This document shows positions 51,032 to 61,619 of a DNA stretch of 64,000 bases, in pieces. Made by a program: the position numbers and the translations under genes. The first letter of the stretch is position 1; the number at the start of each line of letters is the position of its first letter. The DNA is from Rhodococcus sp. 06-235-1A (GTDB lineage Bacteria > Actinomycetota > Actinomycetes > Mycobacteriales > Mycobacteriaceae). The notes under the pieces are model-generated. The model was not told the DNA's origin. It saw only the letters and a list, made by a program, of their open reading frames with translations, and searched no databases. The stretch spans positions 1 to 64,000 of the forward strand of contig NZ_NOYI01000009.1 of NCBI RefSeq assembly GCF_002258785.1. The letters are read 5' to 3'.

Positions 51032-53047
51032 ATGACAACAGCAGCGGAAAATCCGCCCAATCAGGCAGTCGTCGATCCCGACGCGATGTCGCATCGCCAG
51101 ATCCTCGAAGCCCTCACCGGACTGCTGGCCGCGCTGTTCACGGCGTTGCTCAGCACCACCATCGTTTCGACGGCACTGCCGACCATCATCGGTGATCTGA
51201 AGGGCTCGCAGACCGCGTACGCCTGGGTCATCACCACCGCACTGCTGGCCAACGCCGCATCGACGCCCATCTGGGGCAAGCTCGCCGACCTGTTCAACAA
51301 GAAGGTTCTGGTTCAGAGCGCGATTCTCATCTTCGTCGCAGGCTCGCTGATCGCAGGCTTCGCGCACAACGTTCCGCTACTGCTCGCCGCACGCGTGGTG
51401 CAGGGCATCGGCATGGGTGGTCTGACGGCACTGGTCATCGCCATCATCGGAACCATCGTCTCCCCGCGTGATCGTGGCCGATACTCGGGTTACACCGGTG
51501 CCGTCATGGCCGTGTCGATGTCCGGTGGCCCCATCCTGGGCGGCGTCATCGTCGACAGCCCCCTCGGCTGGCGCTGGTGCTTCTTCGTCTGCGTGCCGCT
51601 GGCCGTTATTGCCCTCGGACTGCTGCAGAAGACCCTGCACATCAAGACCGTCCGCAAGGACAACGTCTCCATCGACTGGCTCGGCGCACTTCTGCTGACC
51701 GCAGGCGTTTCCGTTCTCCTCGTGTGGGTTTCGTTCGCAGGCAAGGCGGACTACTACGACTGGATCTCCCGTGAGACCGCCTACCTGGTCGGCGGCGGAG
51801 TTCTGCTGCTCATCCTGACGGTCATCGTCGAGGCTCGGCACAAGTCGCCGATCATCCCGCTCAAGATCGTCACCGAGCGCACCACCGGCCTGGCCATCAT
51901 CGCCTCGATCGCCGTCGGTGTCGGCCTCTTCGGAGCCACCACCTTCCTCGGCCAGTACTTCCAGACCGCTCGCGGCTACACCCCCACCGAAGCCGGATTG
52001 CTTTCCATCCCACTGGTGTTCGGCATGCTCGTCGCCTCCGTCGGCTCGGGTCAGCTCATCACCAAGTTCGGTAAGTGGAAGCCGTTCATCGTCACCGGTT
52101 CCGTCCTGCTGGTGGTCGGATTCCTGCTCCTGGGCACCATCGACCACGCGACCAGCCTGGTCACCGTCGGAATCTTCATCACCATCGTCGGCCTCGGTAC
52201 CGGCATGCTGATGCAGAATCTCGTTCTCGCAGTGCAGAACACGGTCAGTGTGCAGAACGTCGGTGCAGCATCGTCGACGGTTGCTTTCTTCCGTACCTTC
52301 GGCGGCGCGATCGGAGTCTCGGTTCTCGGTTCCCTCTTGGCAACCCGGGTCGCCGAGAAGTCGGCAGCCGGCCTGGCTCAGCTCGGAGTGGACGGCTCGG
52401 CCAGCGGCGGTGGATCACTCGATCTCACGTCACTGCCCGCACCGATCGTCAGCGTCATTCGGACCGCCTACGGTGATGCGACCGGACGCATCTTCATGAT
52501 CGCCGGCTTCGTTGCGATCGTCACGTTGATCGCAGTGATCTTCATCCCGAATCGTCCACTGCGCCAGACCATCGACATCGCGTCGACTCCCGCAACAGGA
52601 CCGGTGGACGAGTCGAAGGATCAGCTCGCCGAGATCCCGTCCTTCGGTGCGACCCAGGAGTACGTCTCGACCGACTACGAGACCGAGTACGAAGCCGATC
52701 GCCGCTTCGAGAGCAGCCGTGTCGAGGGTCGCCACGAGGCTCAGCCGGGCCAACGTCCCTTCGAGGGCCTGAGCACCGATGCGCGTGATCGACTGCTCGC
52801 GCTGCTGCTACCCGAGCCCAAGGACACCTTGGCTGCACTCGACGAGGCCGAGACCATTCGCGCCGAAGTTGTTGCACTGCAACAGGAACTCGACGCGAAG
52901 ATGATCGACTTCGACGCAGTGTGCGAGCGACTTCGTCGCCTCGGGCTCAGCGAGGACCAGATCGCTCGGGTGTTGGGAGACAGTCACATTCCCGACAGTC
53001 GCAATCACTACGCGCACGCCGGACTGAACGGCCACAGCGTCAACTAG
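51032..53047 (+). CDS. MFS drug exporter, DHA2 (14-TM) family with cytosolic tail
   Basis: 671 residues. 14 transmembrane helices; motif A GKLADLFNKK, motif C GGPILGGVIVD, and STTIVSTALPTIIGDL near the start mark DHA2/EmrB. The last ~150 residues are soluble and charged (EYVSTDYETEYEADRR, QRPFEGLSTDARDRLLALLLPEPKDTLAALDEAE) with a helix pair near the end, unusual for the family. It likely exports organic cations or antibiotics and is controlled by the adjacent MarR protein. Confidence 0.92.
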   Translation: MTTAAENPPNQAVVDPDAMSHRQILEALTGLLAALFTALLSTTIVSTALPTIIGDLKGSQTAYAWVITTALLANAASTPIWGKLADLFNKKVLVQSAILIFVAGSLIAGFAHNVPLLLAARVVQGIGMGGLTALVIAIIGTIVSPRDRGRYSGYTGAVMAVSMSGGPILGGVIVDSPLGWRWCFFVCVPLAVIALGLLQKTLHIKTVRKDNVSIDWLGALLLTAGVSVLLVWVSFAGKADYYDWISRETAYLVGGGVLLLILTVIVEARHKSPIIPLKIVTERTTGLAIIASIAVGVGLFGATTFLGQYFQTARGYTPTEAGLLSIPLVFGMLVASVGSGQLITKFGKWKPFIVTGSVLLVVGFLLLGTIDHATSLVTVGIFITIVGLGTGMLMQNLVLAVQNTVSVQNVGAASSTVAFFRTFGGAIGVSVLGSLLATRVAEKSAAGLAQLGVDGSASGGGSLDLTSLPAPIVSVIRTAYGDATGRIFMIAGFVAIVTLIAVIFIPNRPLRQTIDIASTPATGPVDESKDQLAEIPSFGATQEYVSTDYETEYEADRRFESSRVEGRHEAQPGQRPFEGLSTDARDRLLALLLPEPKDTLAALDEAETIRAEVVALQQELDAKMIDFDAVCERLRRLGLSEDQIARVLGDSHIPDSRNHYAHAGLNGHSVN

Positions 53048-53063
53048 GCCCAGCACGACGAAC

Positions 53064-53097
53064 AATTCCCCGCACCCCATCGGGAGTGCGGGGAATT
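53064..53097 (+). terminator. Intrinsic terminator of the MarR-MFS operon
   Basis: A 12-bp stem (AATTCCCCGCAC at 53064-53075 with 53086-53097), 10-nt loop and a TTTT tail. Textbook rho-independent form. Confidence 0.92.
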
Positions 53098-53213
53098 TTC
53101 GTTCTCTATGCTGGCAGAACAGACTGCCCACCTTTTTCCCGGGAGCACCTTCCCTGACACGTCGTTTCCAGGTGTCCGCCGCCGCGGTGGTACAGGCAAC
53201 AACCCTTGCATGA

Positions 53214-53818
53214 GTGTCGTGCGCAGCCGAGAAATCGCCGCCACCTGCGGAGACCCCGGTCGTCACCCTCCTCGGACGTCTCGACGGACGAGAGTACGTC
53301 GACGCCACCCTGGTCGGTCTCGACATCGCCGACGGGGTGGTGCGCTGGCGTGTTCCCGCGGACGGCGTCGTCGGCCGTGGCGAGGAATTCGTCGCCGGGC
53401 AGGTTGTCTGCTACCGCGGTTCCAGTGGCTCGGCAACGCTTCGCTCGACGGCACGGTCCGAGTCTCGCGCACCGACTGCACCGACCCCAGCACGGTCACG
53501 GGTTCGGTGGCCCTGCTCCGCAACAACGACACGGCCACCGAATCCGGCCTCGATCTCGACACCGGGAACATTCTGTGGAGTCGAGAGGCGGGGAGCTTCG
53601 CGGAGGTCGGCGCACTGGACGGTGACATCGCCACACTCTTCGGACCCGAGGTACTGCGAGGCATCGACGTCAGGACCGGAAACGTCGTGTGGGACATCCC
53701 CACGACCGCACTCGACGACGAGGGAATCGATCTGCAGTCGTGGCCGATGGTAGATCGAGTCGGAACCGACTCGATCTACACCAGGGCACTGAGCATCTCG
53801 GCCCTACGAGCTACGTAG
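53214..53818 (+). pseudogene. PQQ-like beta-propeller remnant with frameshift
   Basis: Two overlapping frames give consecutive parts of one protein. The first has VDATLVGLDIADGVVRWRVP. From about 53430-53450 the second continues with SLDGTVRVSRTDC, GLDLDTGNILWSREAG and GIDVRTGNVVWDIP. The DxxTGxxxW repeats are those of PQQ-binding-like beta-propeller proteins. The frame change and missing N-terminus (no signal or start) indicate a decayed gene. The stretch 53098-53213 before it holds no recognisable gene. Sequencing error at the shift is the alternative. Confidence 0.7.
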
Positions 53819-53851
53819 AACATCCCCCGTCGTCGATGCTGCGGGTCCGCT

Positions 53852-55405
53852 CTACCGACCCGGGATGTACTTCAGCGCCTTGACGAAGGGCGGCATGATC
53901 TTTGCCCACAGTTTCGGCGGAAGTCCGCGCGGACCACCGAGATTGAGCAGGCGTGTCGTCGCGATCGTCTGCGGCTCGGTGAACTTGAGCAGCCCCTCTG
54001 TGCCGTGCCTGCGTCCGACGCCGGAGACACCCATGCCGCCCATCGGTGCGCCGGTGGTGCCCCAGGTCGGCGCGTAGCCCTCGTCGACGTTGACGGTGCC
54101 CGAATGCAGCCGCGCTGCAATGGCTTCGCCCTGCGCCTTGGTCTTGGCCCACACGCTGGCGTTGAGTCCGTACTCGGTGTCGTTGGCCTTCTCGATCGCC
54201 TCGTCGACGTCGGTGACCGGGTAGATCGAGACCAGCGGCCCGAAGGTCTCGGTTGCGGCACACTCCATGTCCTCGGTGACGTTCGCGAGCAGCGTCGGCT
54301 CGTAGAACAGGGGGCCGATGTCGGGACGAGCCTTGCCGCCTGCGATCACGGTTGCACCCTTGACCTTGGCGTCGTCGACGTGGGCCGACACGGTCTTGAT
54401 CTGGTCCTCGGAAATGAGGCTGCCCATCTCGATGCCGAATTCGTAATCGGCACCGAGAGTCATGTTGCGTACCCGCTGACCGAACTTCTCGGTGAACTCC
54501 GCGGCGATCGACTTCTCGACGTAGATCCGTTCGATGGAGATGCAGAGCTGACCGGAGTTGGAGAAGCAGGCCCGCACGGCCGCGTCGGACACTTCCCGCA
54601 GGTTGGCACCCTTGGCCACGATCATCGCGTTCTTGCCGCCGAGCTCTGCGGAGAATCCGATGAGTCGACGCCCGGCCTGCTCGGCCAACAGCTGACCGGT
54701 GGCGGTGGAGCCGGTGAACATGACGTACTCGGTGTTCTCGACGATCGCGGTTCCCACCACCGACCCCGGGCCGGGCACCACGGCGAACAGGTCACGGGGC
54801 AGGCCGGCCTTGTAGAGCAGCTCGACGCAGGCGAGCGCGCAGTACGGAGTCTGACTGTCGGGCTTGAGCACCACACCGTTGCCCGCCAGCAGCGCAGGGA
54901 TGGCGTCGGACACTGCGAGGGTCATCGGGTAGTTCCACGGGGAGATGATCCCGACGACGCCCTTGGGCTGGTACCGGATCCGGGTCTTGGTCAGCACGGG
55001 CAGCATGCCGGTGACCTTCTTCGGAGCCAGCAGCTTGGCGGCGGTCCGCGCGTAGTGCCGTGAGGTCATCGAGATGTCGAGAACCTCTTCGAGGGCAGCG
55101 GCGCGAGACTTGCCGGTCTCGGCCTGCGCCATGTCCATCAGCTCGTCGCGGTGCGCGAGCACCAGGTCGCGGTAGCGGTGGAAGATCTCGGCGCGCTCGG
55201 ACACCGGGCGCTTGGCCCAGGCCACCTGAGCGGCGCGTACGCGGGCGATGGCATCAGTCGCATCGGCAGCGGTACCGACCGGGATGGTCGCCAGATCCTT
55301 GCCGGTGAACACCTCGGTGATGGTCTTGGTCGGCCGCGATTCGGCGTCGGGAATGGCGATGAGATCGGCGAGCCGGGTGAAGGTCGCAGCTGACGGTGCT
55401 GGCAT
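53852..55405 (-). CDS. gabD2: Succinate-semialdehyde dehydrogenase (NADP+), GabD2 type
   Basis: 517 residues, aldehyde dehydrogenase superfamily. NPWNY-type motif ISPWNYPMTLAVSDAIPALLAGN, catalytic Glu in SAELGGKNAMIV, and catalytic Cys in CFSNSGQLCISIER. The end VGRRHGTEGLLKFTEPQTIATTRLLNLGG is characteristic of the mycobacterial GabD2 (Rv1731) group. It oxidises succinate semialdehyde to succinate in the GABA shunt or alternative TCA route. Not in an operon with neighbours. Confidence 0.92.
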   Translation of the reverse strand: MPAPSAATFTRLADLIAIPDAESRPTKTITEVFTGKDLATIPVGTAADATDAIARVRAAQVAWAKRPVSERAEIFHRYRDLVLAHRDELMDMAQAETGKSRAAALEEVLDISMTSRHYARTAAKLLAPKKVTGMLPVLTKTRIRYQPKGVVGIISPWNYPMTLAVSDAIPALLAGNGVVLKPDSQTPYCALACVELLYKAGLPRDLFAVVPGPGSVVGTAIVENTEYVMFTGSTATGQLLAEQAGRRLIGFSAELGGKNAMIVAKGANLREVSDAAVRACFSNSGQLCISIERIYVEKSIAAEFTEKFGQRVRNMTLGADYEFGIEMGSLISEDQIKTVSAHVDDAKVKGATVIAGGKARPDIGPLFYEPTLLANVTEDMECAATETFGPLVSIYPVTDVDEAIEKANDTEYGLNASVWAKTKAQGEAIAARLHSGTVNVDEGYAPTWGTTGAPMGGMGVSGVGRRHGTEGLLKFTEPQTIATTRLLNLGGPRGLPPKLWAKIMPPFVKALKYIPGR

Positions 55406-55559
55406 GGACGGGTCCCTACTGGTGAGTAGTGTTCGGAGTAACAGACAACCTACCTGGTCTTCGGCTCAGTTCACAGGGCCGAAAGTGCCGAACCCTGTGG
55501 CACGATGGTCAGTGGTCTGCCGGACGTCGGGGCGTACGGAGCTACAGGGTGGGAAATAC

Positions 55560-56762
55560 ATGCGCAAGGCAATCGTTCTGGCCGGAGCCGCAGCACTGAT
55601 GCTGTCGTTCGCAGGGTCGGCCCAGGCAGATCCACTCCAGGACTTCATCTCGCCGCCCAGCGATCCCGCTGCGTATCTCCCCACCTCACTCGGTGATCCA
55701 TGGTTCGATCCGCCTGCCGGCTACGAGAATCTCCAGCCCGGCGCGGTCCTCGACCGACGAGACGTCGCAGTGACGCCCGGGGCGTCGTCGGTGCAGTTGC
55801 TCTTCCGCTCGACCGACTCCAAGAACCAGCCCATCGCGGCGTCGACGACGGTTCTGACTCCCGACGCGCCGTGGACCGGAGGCGGTGAACGGCCCGTCAT
55901 CGCGTACAACGAGGCGACGGACTCGCTCGGAAACAAGTGCGCGCCGTCGTACACCCTCCCGCGGGGCAACAACAAGGAGATCGATCAGGTTCGGATTCTG
56001 CTCGATCGCGGCTACACCGTGGTCGTCACCGACTATCAAGGCCCTCGGCAGGCCTACTCGGCTGGTCTCGTCTCCGGACACACCGTGCTCGACGGCCTCC
56101 GCGCCTCCCGGAGCACAGGGGTGAGTGCGGACGCTCCGATCGGCATCACCGGCTACTCCGGTGGCGCCATCGCCTCGGGTTGGGCCGCGCAGTTGGCTCC
56201 CGAATACGCACCGGAGTTGAACATCGCAGGCGTCGCGTTCGGTGGCCCGCCGACCGACTACAAGATTCTGCAGACCTCGTTGAACGGTCAGATCGGATCG
56301 GGCCTGTTCACTGCGGCGACGATCGGACTGTCCCGGGAGTACCCCGAGATGCGGCAGCTCGCCAACGACAACGGCAAGCGGTTGGCTCTGGCGCAGAAGG
56401 ACCAATGCGTAGATGTGTTGTCCTACACGGGACTACTTCTGTTGGACCAGCGAAACCTCTCCGTCCCCGATGTCTTCGAGCATCCGATCACCAAGGCAGT
56501 CATCGAGGAAAACCGGATGGGCCAGAAGAAGCCGGACGCGCCCGTGTACATCTACCAGGGCCTACAGGACTTCCTCATTCCCAAGGAAGGTGCCGAGGCC
56601 GTGCAGGACCAGTGGTGCGCTGCCGGCGCTTCGGTCCATCTCGAAGAGGTCCCGGGAGACCACACACTTGCCCAGTCCAACGGCCGTCCCGGCGCATATG
56701 ATTGGCTCGCGCAGCGCCTCGCAGGCGTGCCGACCTCCGGCTGCGAACGCGTCATCAACTAG
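55560..56762 (+). CDS. Secreted lipase, LIP family
   Basis: 400 residues. A cleavable signal peptide (MRKAIVLAGAAALMLSFAGSAQA). The alpha/beta-hydrolase nucleophile is in ITGYSGGAIASGW, with the acid and His expected in YIYQGLQDFLIP and VPGDHTLAQ. Cys pairs (KCAPS, QCVDV, QWCAAG, GCERV) suggest disulfides. The LIP family includes secreted triacylglycerol lipases of Candida and actinobacteria. ATG 55560, followed at once by the 33-bp tandem repeats. Confidence 0.92.
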   Translation: MRKAIVLAGAAALMLSFAGSAQADPLQDFISPPSDPAAYLPTSLGDPWFDPPAGYENLQPGAVLDRRDVAVTPGASSVQLLFRSTDSKNQPIAASTTVLTPDAPWTGGGERPVIAYNEATDSLGNKCAPSYTLPRGNNKEIDQVRILLDRGYTVVVTDYQGPRQAYSAGLVSGHTVLDGLRASRSTGVSADAPIGITGYSGGAIASGWAAQLAPEYAPELNIAGVAFGGPPTDYKILQTSLNGQIGSGLFTAATIGLSREYPEMRQLANDNGKRLALAQKDQCVDVLSYTGLLLLDQRNLSVPDVFEHPITKAVIEENRMGQKKPDAPVYIYQGLQDFLIPKEGAEAVQDQWCAAGASVHLEEVPGDHTLAQSNGRPGAYDWLAQRLAGVPTSGCERVIN

Positions 56763-56857
56763 GAGTGGAGCCTGCGGAACGACCCTGGAGGCCAGGAGTG
56801 GAGCCTGCGGAACGACCATGGAGGCCAGGAGTGGAGCCTGCGGAACGACCCTCGAGG
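56761..56857 (+). repeat. 33-bp tandem repeat, about 2.9 copies
   Basis: Units start at 56761, 56794 and 56827 (the last incomplete), each containing GGAGTGGAGCCTGCGGAACG; unit 2 differs by one base. They begin at the lipase stop codon and end about 40 bp before the TipA-like gene. A diverged single copy is at 19221-19252, also intergenic. No spacers, so not CRISPR. Confidence 0.85.
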
Positions 56858-56894
56858 CTCGCAGCTTGACCCTCACGCCACGGGAGGCAGCACA

Positions 56895-57689
56895 GTGTCC
56901 TTCGTGAGTGATTCGTCCGCGAACGATTCGGCAGGCATGCAGGTGGGCGCGGTCTCGAAGTTGGTGGGTGTCAGCGTCAGGACGCTGCATCATTACGACG
57001 AGATCGCGTTGGTGGTGCCGTCGGGGAGAACCCCGAAGGGCTATCGGACGTATTCGTCGGCCGATGTCGAGCGGCTGCATCAGGTACTGACCTACCGCGA
57101 GCTCGGGTTTCCGCTCGAGGTCATTGCAGCGTTGCTCGACGATCCGGCGGTCGATGCCATGGCGCATCTGCGTCGGCAGCGAGAGTTGTTGAACGAGAGG
57201 ATCGATCACTTGCACGCAATGGCTGCGGCCGTGGACAAGATGATGGAGGCGAAGAAGATGGGCATGCAATTGACCCCCGAGGAACAGCGCGAGATTTTCG
57301 GCGACAACTGGCCGGGCGAGGAGTACGCAGAGGAGGCCGAGCAACGCTGGGGCGAGACCGACGAGTGGAAGCAGTCGCAGGAGCGAACGGCGTCGTTCAC
57401 GAAGGACGATTGGAAGGCCGTCAAAGAGGAGACGGACCTACTGGAAGCGGATCTCGCGGCCGCATTGCAGCGGGGTGTGTCGCCGGACTCCACCGAGGCC
57501 AGGTTACTGGCCGAGCGTCATCGGGCATCGATCGAGCGGTACTACGACTGCGGTTACGAGATGCAGGTGAACCTGGCGGAGATGTACATCGCCGACGAGC
57601 GGTTTGCCAAGCACTACAACGATATTGCCACCGGACTGGCGCAGTACCTTCGCGACGTCATCGTCGCGAACGCTGCTCGTCAGGGGTGA
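56895..57689 (+). CDS. MerR-family regulator, TipA-like (TipAS domain)
   Basis: 264 residues. N-terminal MerR winged helix: MQVGAVSKLVGVSVRTLHHYDEIALVVPSGRTPKGYR. A coiled linker (LRRQRELLNERIDHLHAMAAAVDKMM) and a C-terminal TipAS domain (EEQREIFG, EEYAEEAEQRWGETDEWKQSQERT, YYDCGYEMQVNLAEMYIADERFAKHY). TipAS binds thiopeptides in Streptomyces. GTG 56895 has GGGAGG 7 nt upstream. It overlaps the convergent whiB gene by 32 bp. Confidence 0.92.
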   Translation: MSFVSDSSANDSAGMQVGAVSKLVGVSVRTLHHYDEIALVVPSGRTPKGYRTYSSADVERLHQVLTYRELGFPLEVIAALLDDPAVDAMAHLRRQRELLNERIDHLHAMAAAVDKMMEAKKMGMQLTPEEQREIFGDNWPGEEYAEEAEQRWGETDEWKQSQERTASFTKDDWKAVKEETDLLEADLAAALQRGVSPDSTEARLLAERHRASIERYYDCGYEMQVNLAEMYIADERFAKHYNDIATGLAQYLRDVIVANAARQG

Positions 57690-57951
57690 CGCGAACCATC
57701 GCGGACCGCTCGTGTGCGGTCGATCCACCCCACACTCCGTGCCTTTCGTTCGAGTCGAGTGCGTGCTGAAGGCACTGCGATACGACGGGGCATCGAGCGC
57801 ACACGAGCTTGGCCTGCCGCTCGAGATTTCTCAGCGAGTACCCCCTGGTCGCCAGAGGTGGGTAGAACATCGAGACCGGCATCGAGCGGCAGGCCGCATT
57901 CATCTGCCAATCCCAGTGTTCGGATATCGGTTGCGGTGCTTGCGCTTTCAT
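57658..57951 (-). CDS. WhiB-family iron-sulfur transcription factor
   Basis: 97 residues. Four Cys ligands at 21, 51, 54 and 60 (NAACRS, CARCPVVSQC) hold a [4Fe-4S] cluster, followed by HGVWGGSTAHER, the beta-turn motif that contacts the sigma factor. The C-terminus is basic and short (DEQRSRR), where other WhiB proteins have an AT-hook. Subtype not assigned. The stop lies inside the convergent TipA-like gene (32-bp overlap). Confidence 0.93.
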   Translation of the reverse strand: MKAQAPQPISEHWDWQMNAACRSMPVSMFYPPLATRGYSLRNLERQAKLVCARCPVVSQCLQHALDSNERHGVWGGSTAHERSAMVRVTPDEQRSRR

Positions 57952-57965
57952 TCATCCCCCACTGG

Positions 57966-59024
57966 TCAGATCCTCAGCAGCGCGCGAGCATTGTTCGACG
58001 TCGCCGCTCGCCAGTTCTCGAGGCCGCCGTTCGCCGCTCCGGCATCCAGAGACCGAAGTTGTTCGTGCACAGCGGCGATCGGCGTGAAGCAGTAGTCGCT
58101 GCCGTACACCAGGCGATCGGAGCCGACGGCGGACAACAACGCGGGCAGTTGCCGCGGGAGCGGGGTCCCAGCGAGGTCGAACCACAAGCCCTGCAGCACA
58201 TCCGGCGTCGTCGGCGTCCCAAGACCCACCTGGGTTCGGAAGAAATCGACGCGATCGGCCAACAGTGGCAGAACTCCGCCGCCGTGCGTGAACACCCAAC
58301 GAATATTCGGGAATCGATCGATCACGCCCAACAGAATCAGGTCGACGACGGTTCGCGCTGTGTCGAAGAGGAATTCGATCATCGGTGCCGGGCGCCCGAG
58401 CGACACTGCGGCAGAATTCGGCGGCGACGTCGGATGCACGAACACGACTGCCGATCGCGCATCCAGCGCGGCCAACAACGGCGTCAGTACGGCGTTGCCC
58501 AGGTACATGCCGCCGGCGTTGGACATCACCGTCACGCCGTCGGCACCGAGCTGATCGAGAGCACGAACAGCCTCGATCGTCGAGTCCACGACGTTCGGGA
58601 GTGGCAGCGACGCGAAGAACCCGAGTCGGGGCTGACCCTGCACAACCCCGGCCCCGAAGTCGTTGACGCGTCGGGCAAGATCGGCCGCCTTGCCGTCGTC
58701 GCCGAAATGCACTCCGGGCGATGAGACGGACAGGATCGCACTGTCGATGCCGCTGCCGTCCATCATCTGCAGGTGTCCACCGACCGACCAGGACGGCCAC
58801 TTCGGCATACCGTCGGGGAAGGCGATGCCCGACGCGAGGGCTTCGCGCAGGTAGAAGTCGGGAACCATGTGCGAATGGACATCGATCACCCCGGCTGCGG
58901 CCGGACCGGTGGATGCCGATGCCATGGCGGAGGTCAGTGTCGTAGCGGAGGTCAATGTCGAGAGGGCAACCCCGGAGATCGTCGCGGCACCGAGGGTGCC
59001 CAGCAGGGTTCTGCGATCGATCAC
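57966..59024 (-). CDS. Exported amidohydrolase, ACMSD-like family
   Basis: 352 residues. A Tat-like signal (VIDRRTLLGTLGAATISGVALS) starts at GTG 59024, chosen because AAGGA lies 8 nt upstream; an ATG at 59075 is an alternative. The amidohydrolase barrel has VIDVHSHMVPDF (HxH), VVFVHPTSPP, VFTHGGGVLP and VYGSDYCFTP (Asp). Metal-dependent decarboxylases and hydrolases share this fold. The export signal is unusual for the family and points to an outside substrate. Confidence 0.85.
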   Translation of the reverse strand: MIDRRTLLGTLGAATISGVALSTLTSATTLTSAMASASTGPAAAGVIDVHSHMVPDFYLREALASGIAFPDGMPKWPSWSVGGHLQMMDGSGIDSAILSVSSPGVHFGDDGKAADLARRVNDFGAGVVQGQPRLGFFASLPLPNVVDSTIEAVRALDQLGADGVTVMSNAGGMYLGNAVLTPLLAALDARSAVVFVHPTSPPNSAAVSLGRPAPMIEFLFDTARTVVDLILLGVIDRFPNIRWVFTHGGGVLPLLADRVDFFRTQVGLGTPTTPDVLQGLWFDLAGTPLPRQLPALLSAVGSDRLVYGSDYCFTPIAAVHEQLRSLDAGAANGGLENWRAATSNNARALLRI

Positions 59025-59137
59025 AGTGAAAGTCCTTCTCGTCGATGCCACCGACTCAACTGACGTTATCGTCACATATGAGATAAACCGCAGTCAACGG
59101 TGAGATCTACCAACGAAGACCGGACTAGCATTGCGCG

Positions 59138-59521
59138 ATGACCACCGAACGCACGACGCCCACCCCGCTGCAGTTTCTGGGGTATTCGTTCGGACGCACC
59201 CTGCCCGAGTCGATGCAGGATTGGGTTCGCAAGGATCTCGTGGGCAACGGCGCCCAGGTCCGCTACATCGCACGATTCATCGTGCCGATCATTCCGCTAC
59301 TGCTGCTGTTCCTGCTGATTCCGGGTCCGCTGTGGATGTCGCTCGCGATGATGTCGCTGCTGTTCATCCCGCTGGTGTACTTCTCCATTGCCCTGATGAA
59401 CGTCTACCGGCGGCATCGCCTGTTGATCCACGGTCTCGACCCGCAACTGATCAACGCCAAGGCGCAGAGCCGCGTCGACCGCACCCGCGACGACTACGAA
59501 CGGCGTCACGGCCGGGGCTGA
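59138..59521 (+). CDS. DUF5313 small membrane protein
   Basis: 127 residues. N-terminal soluble part (PTPLQFLGYSFGRTLPESMQDWVRKDLVGNGA), two transmembrane helices (FIVPIIPLLLLFLLIPG, SLAMMSLLFIPLVYFSIALM), and a basic end (RVDRTRDDYERRH). Matches DUF5313 of mycolate actinobacteria; function unknown. It precedes rraA by 24 bp, so co-transcription is likely. Confidence 0.88.
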   Translation: MTTERTTPTPLQFLGYSFGRTLPESMQDWVRKDLVGNGAQVRYIARFIVPIIPLLLLFLLIPGPLWMSLAMMSLLFIPLVYFSIALMNVYRRHRLLIHGLDPQLINAKAQSRVDRTRDDYERRHGRG

Positions 59522-59545
59522 TGTCCGGGCGATAGTCTGTGCCGC

Positions 59546-60025
59546 ATGACTTCACCTGTGGAATTCAAGGCAACCGCTGATCTGGCCGACGAGATCGGTC
59601 CCGAGATCCGCAGCTGCGACACCCAGTTCATCCAGTTCGGCAAGCACACCGAGTTCGCGGGACCCATCACCACCATCCGCTGCTTTCAGGACAATCTTCT
59701 GGTCAAGCAAACGCTCAGTGAGCCCGGCAACGGTGGTGTTCTGGTGGTCGACGGCGATGCCAGCGTGCACACCGCCCTCGTCGGCGACATCATCGCCGGA
59801 CGCGGCGTCACCAACGGTTGGGCTGGCGTCATCGTCAACGGTGCGGTGCGCGACTCCGCGATCCTGCGCACGCTCGACATCGGCGTCAAGGCACTGGGCA
59901 CGAATCCGCGCAAGAGCACACAGACCGGATCGGGTAAGAAGAACGTGCCGGTCAGCTTCGGCGGCGTGACGTTCAATCCGGGCGAGATCGTCTACAGCGA
60001 CCACGACGGCGTAGTCGCGGTCTAG
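59546..60025 (+). CDS. rraA: RraA-family protein (RNase E inhibitor / HMG aldolase-like)
   Basis: 159 residues. Conserved: ELxxx-like region [48 protein letters not shown] with Arg-Asp, and [13 protein letters not shown]. The family either inhibits RNase E or acts as a 4-hydroxy-4-methyl-2-oxoglutarate aldolase/oxaloacetate decarboxylase; the GD..AGR..WAG..vNG.vRD core needed for the enzyme is present. In M. tuberculosis this is Rv3853, consistent with the synteny. Confidence 0.94.
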   Translation: MTSPVEFKATADLADEIGPEIRSCDTQFIQFGKHTEFAGPITTIRCFQDNLLVKQTLSEPGNGGVLVVDGDASVHTALVGDIIAGRGVTNGWAGVIVNGAVRDSAILRTLDIGVKALGTNPRKSTQTGSGKKNVPVSFGGVTFNPGEIVYSDHDGVVAV

Positions 60026-60034
60026 CAGCCCACT

Positions 60035-60062
60035 CGGCGGCAGGCCTGAATGCCTGCCGCCG
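60035..60062. terminator. Bidirectional terminator hairpin
   Basis: A perfect 11-bp stem CGGCGGCAGGC (60035-60045) with its complement at 60052-60062 and a 6-nt loop, between rraA and the convergent hydrolase gene. Confidence 0.88.
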
Positions 60063-60070
60063 TTGTGCTC

Positions 60071-61574
<1,504 letters not shown>

Positions 61575-61619
61575 CGCAACCCTGGCGCAGGCGCCGCTGG
61601 ACATGCCACACTCGATGCC

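Noticed and set aside
56761-56857. Possible CRISPR array or coding repeat
   Set aside because: No spacers, only about three units; the readable frames are low-complexity and not linked to a start.
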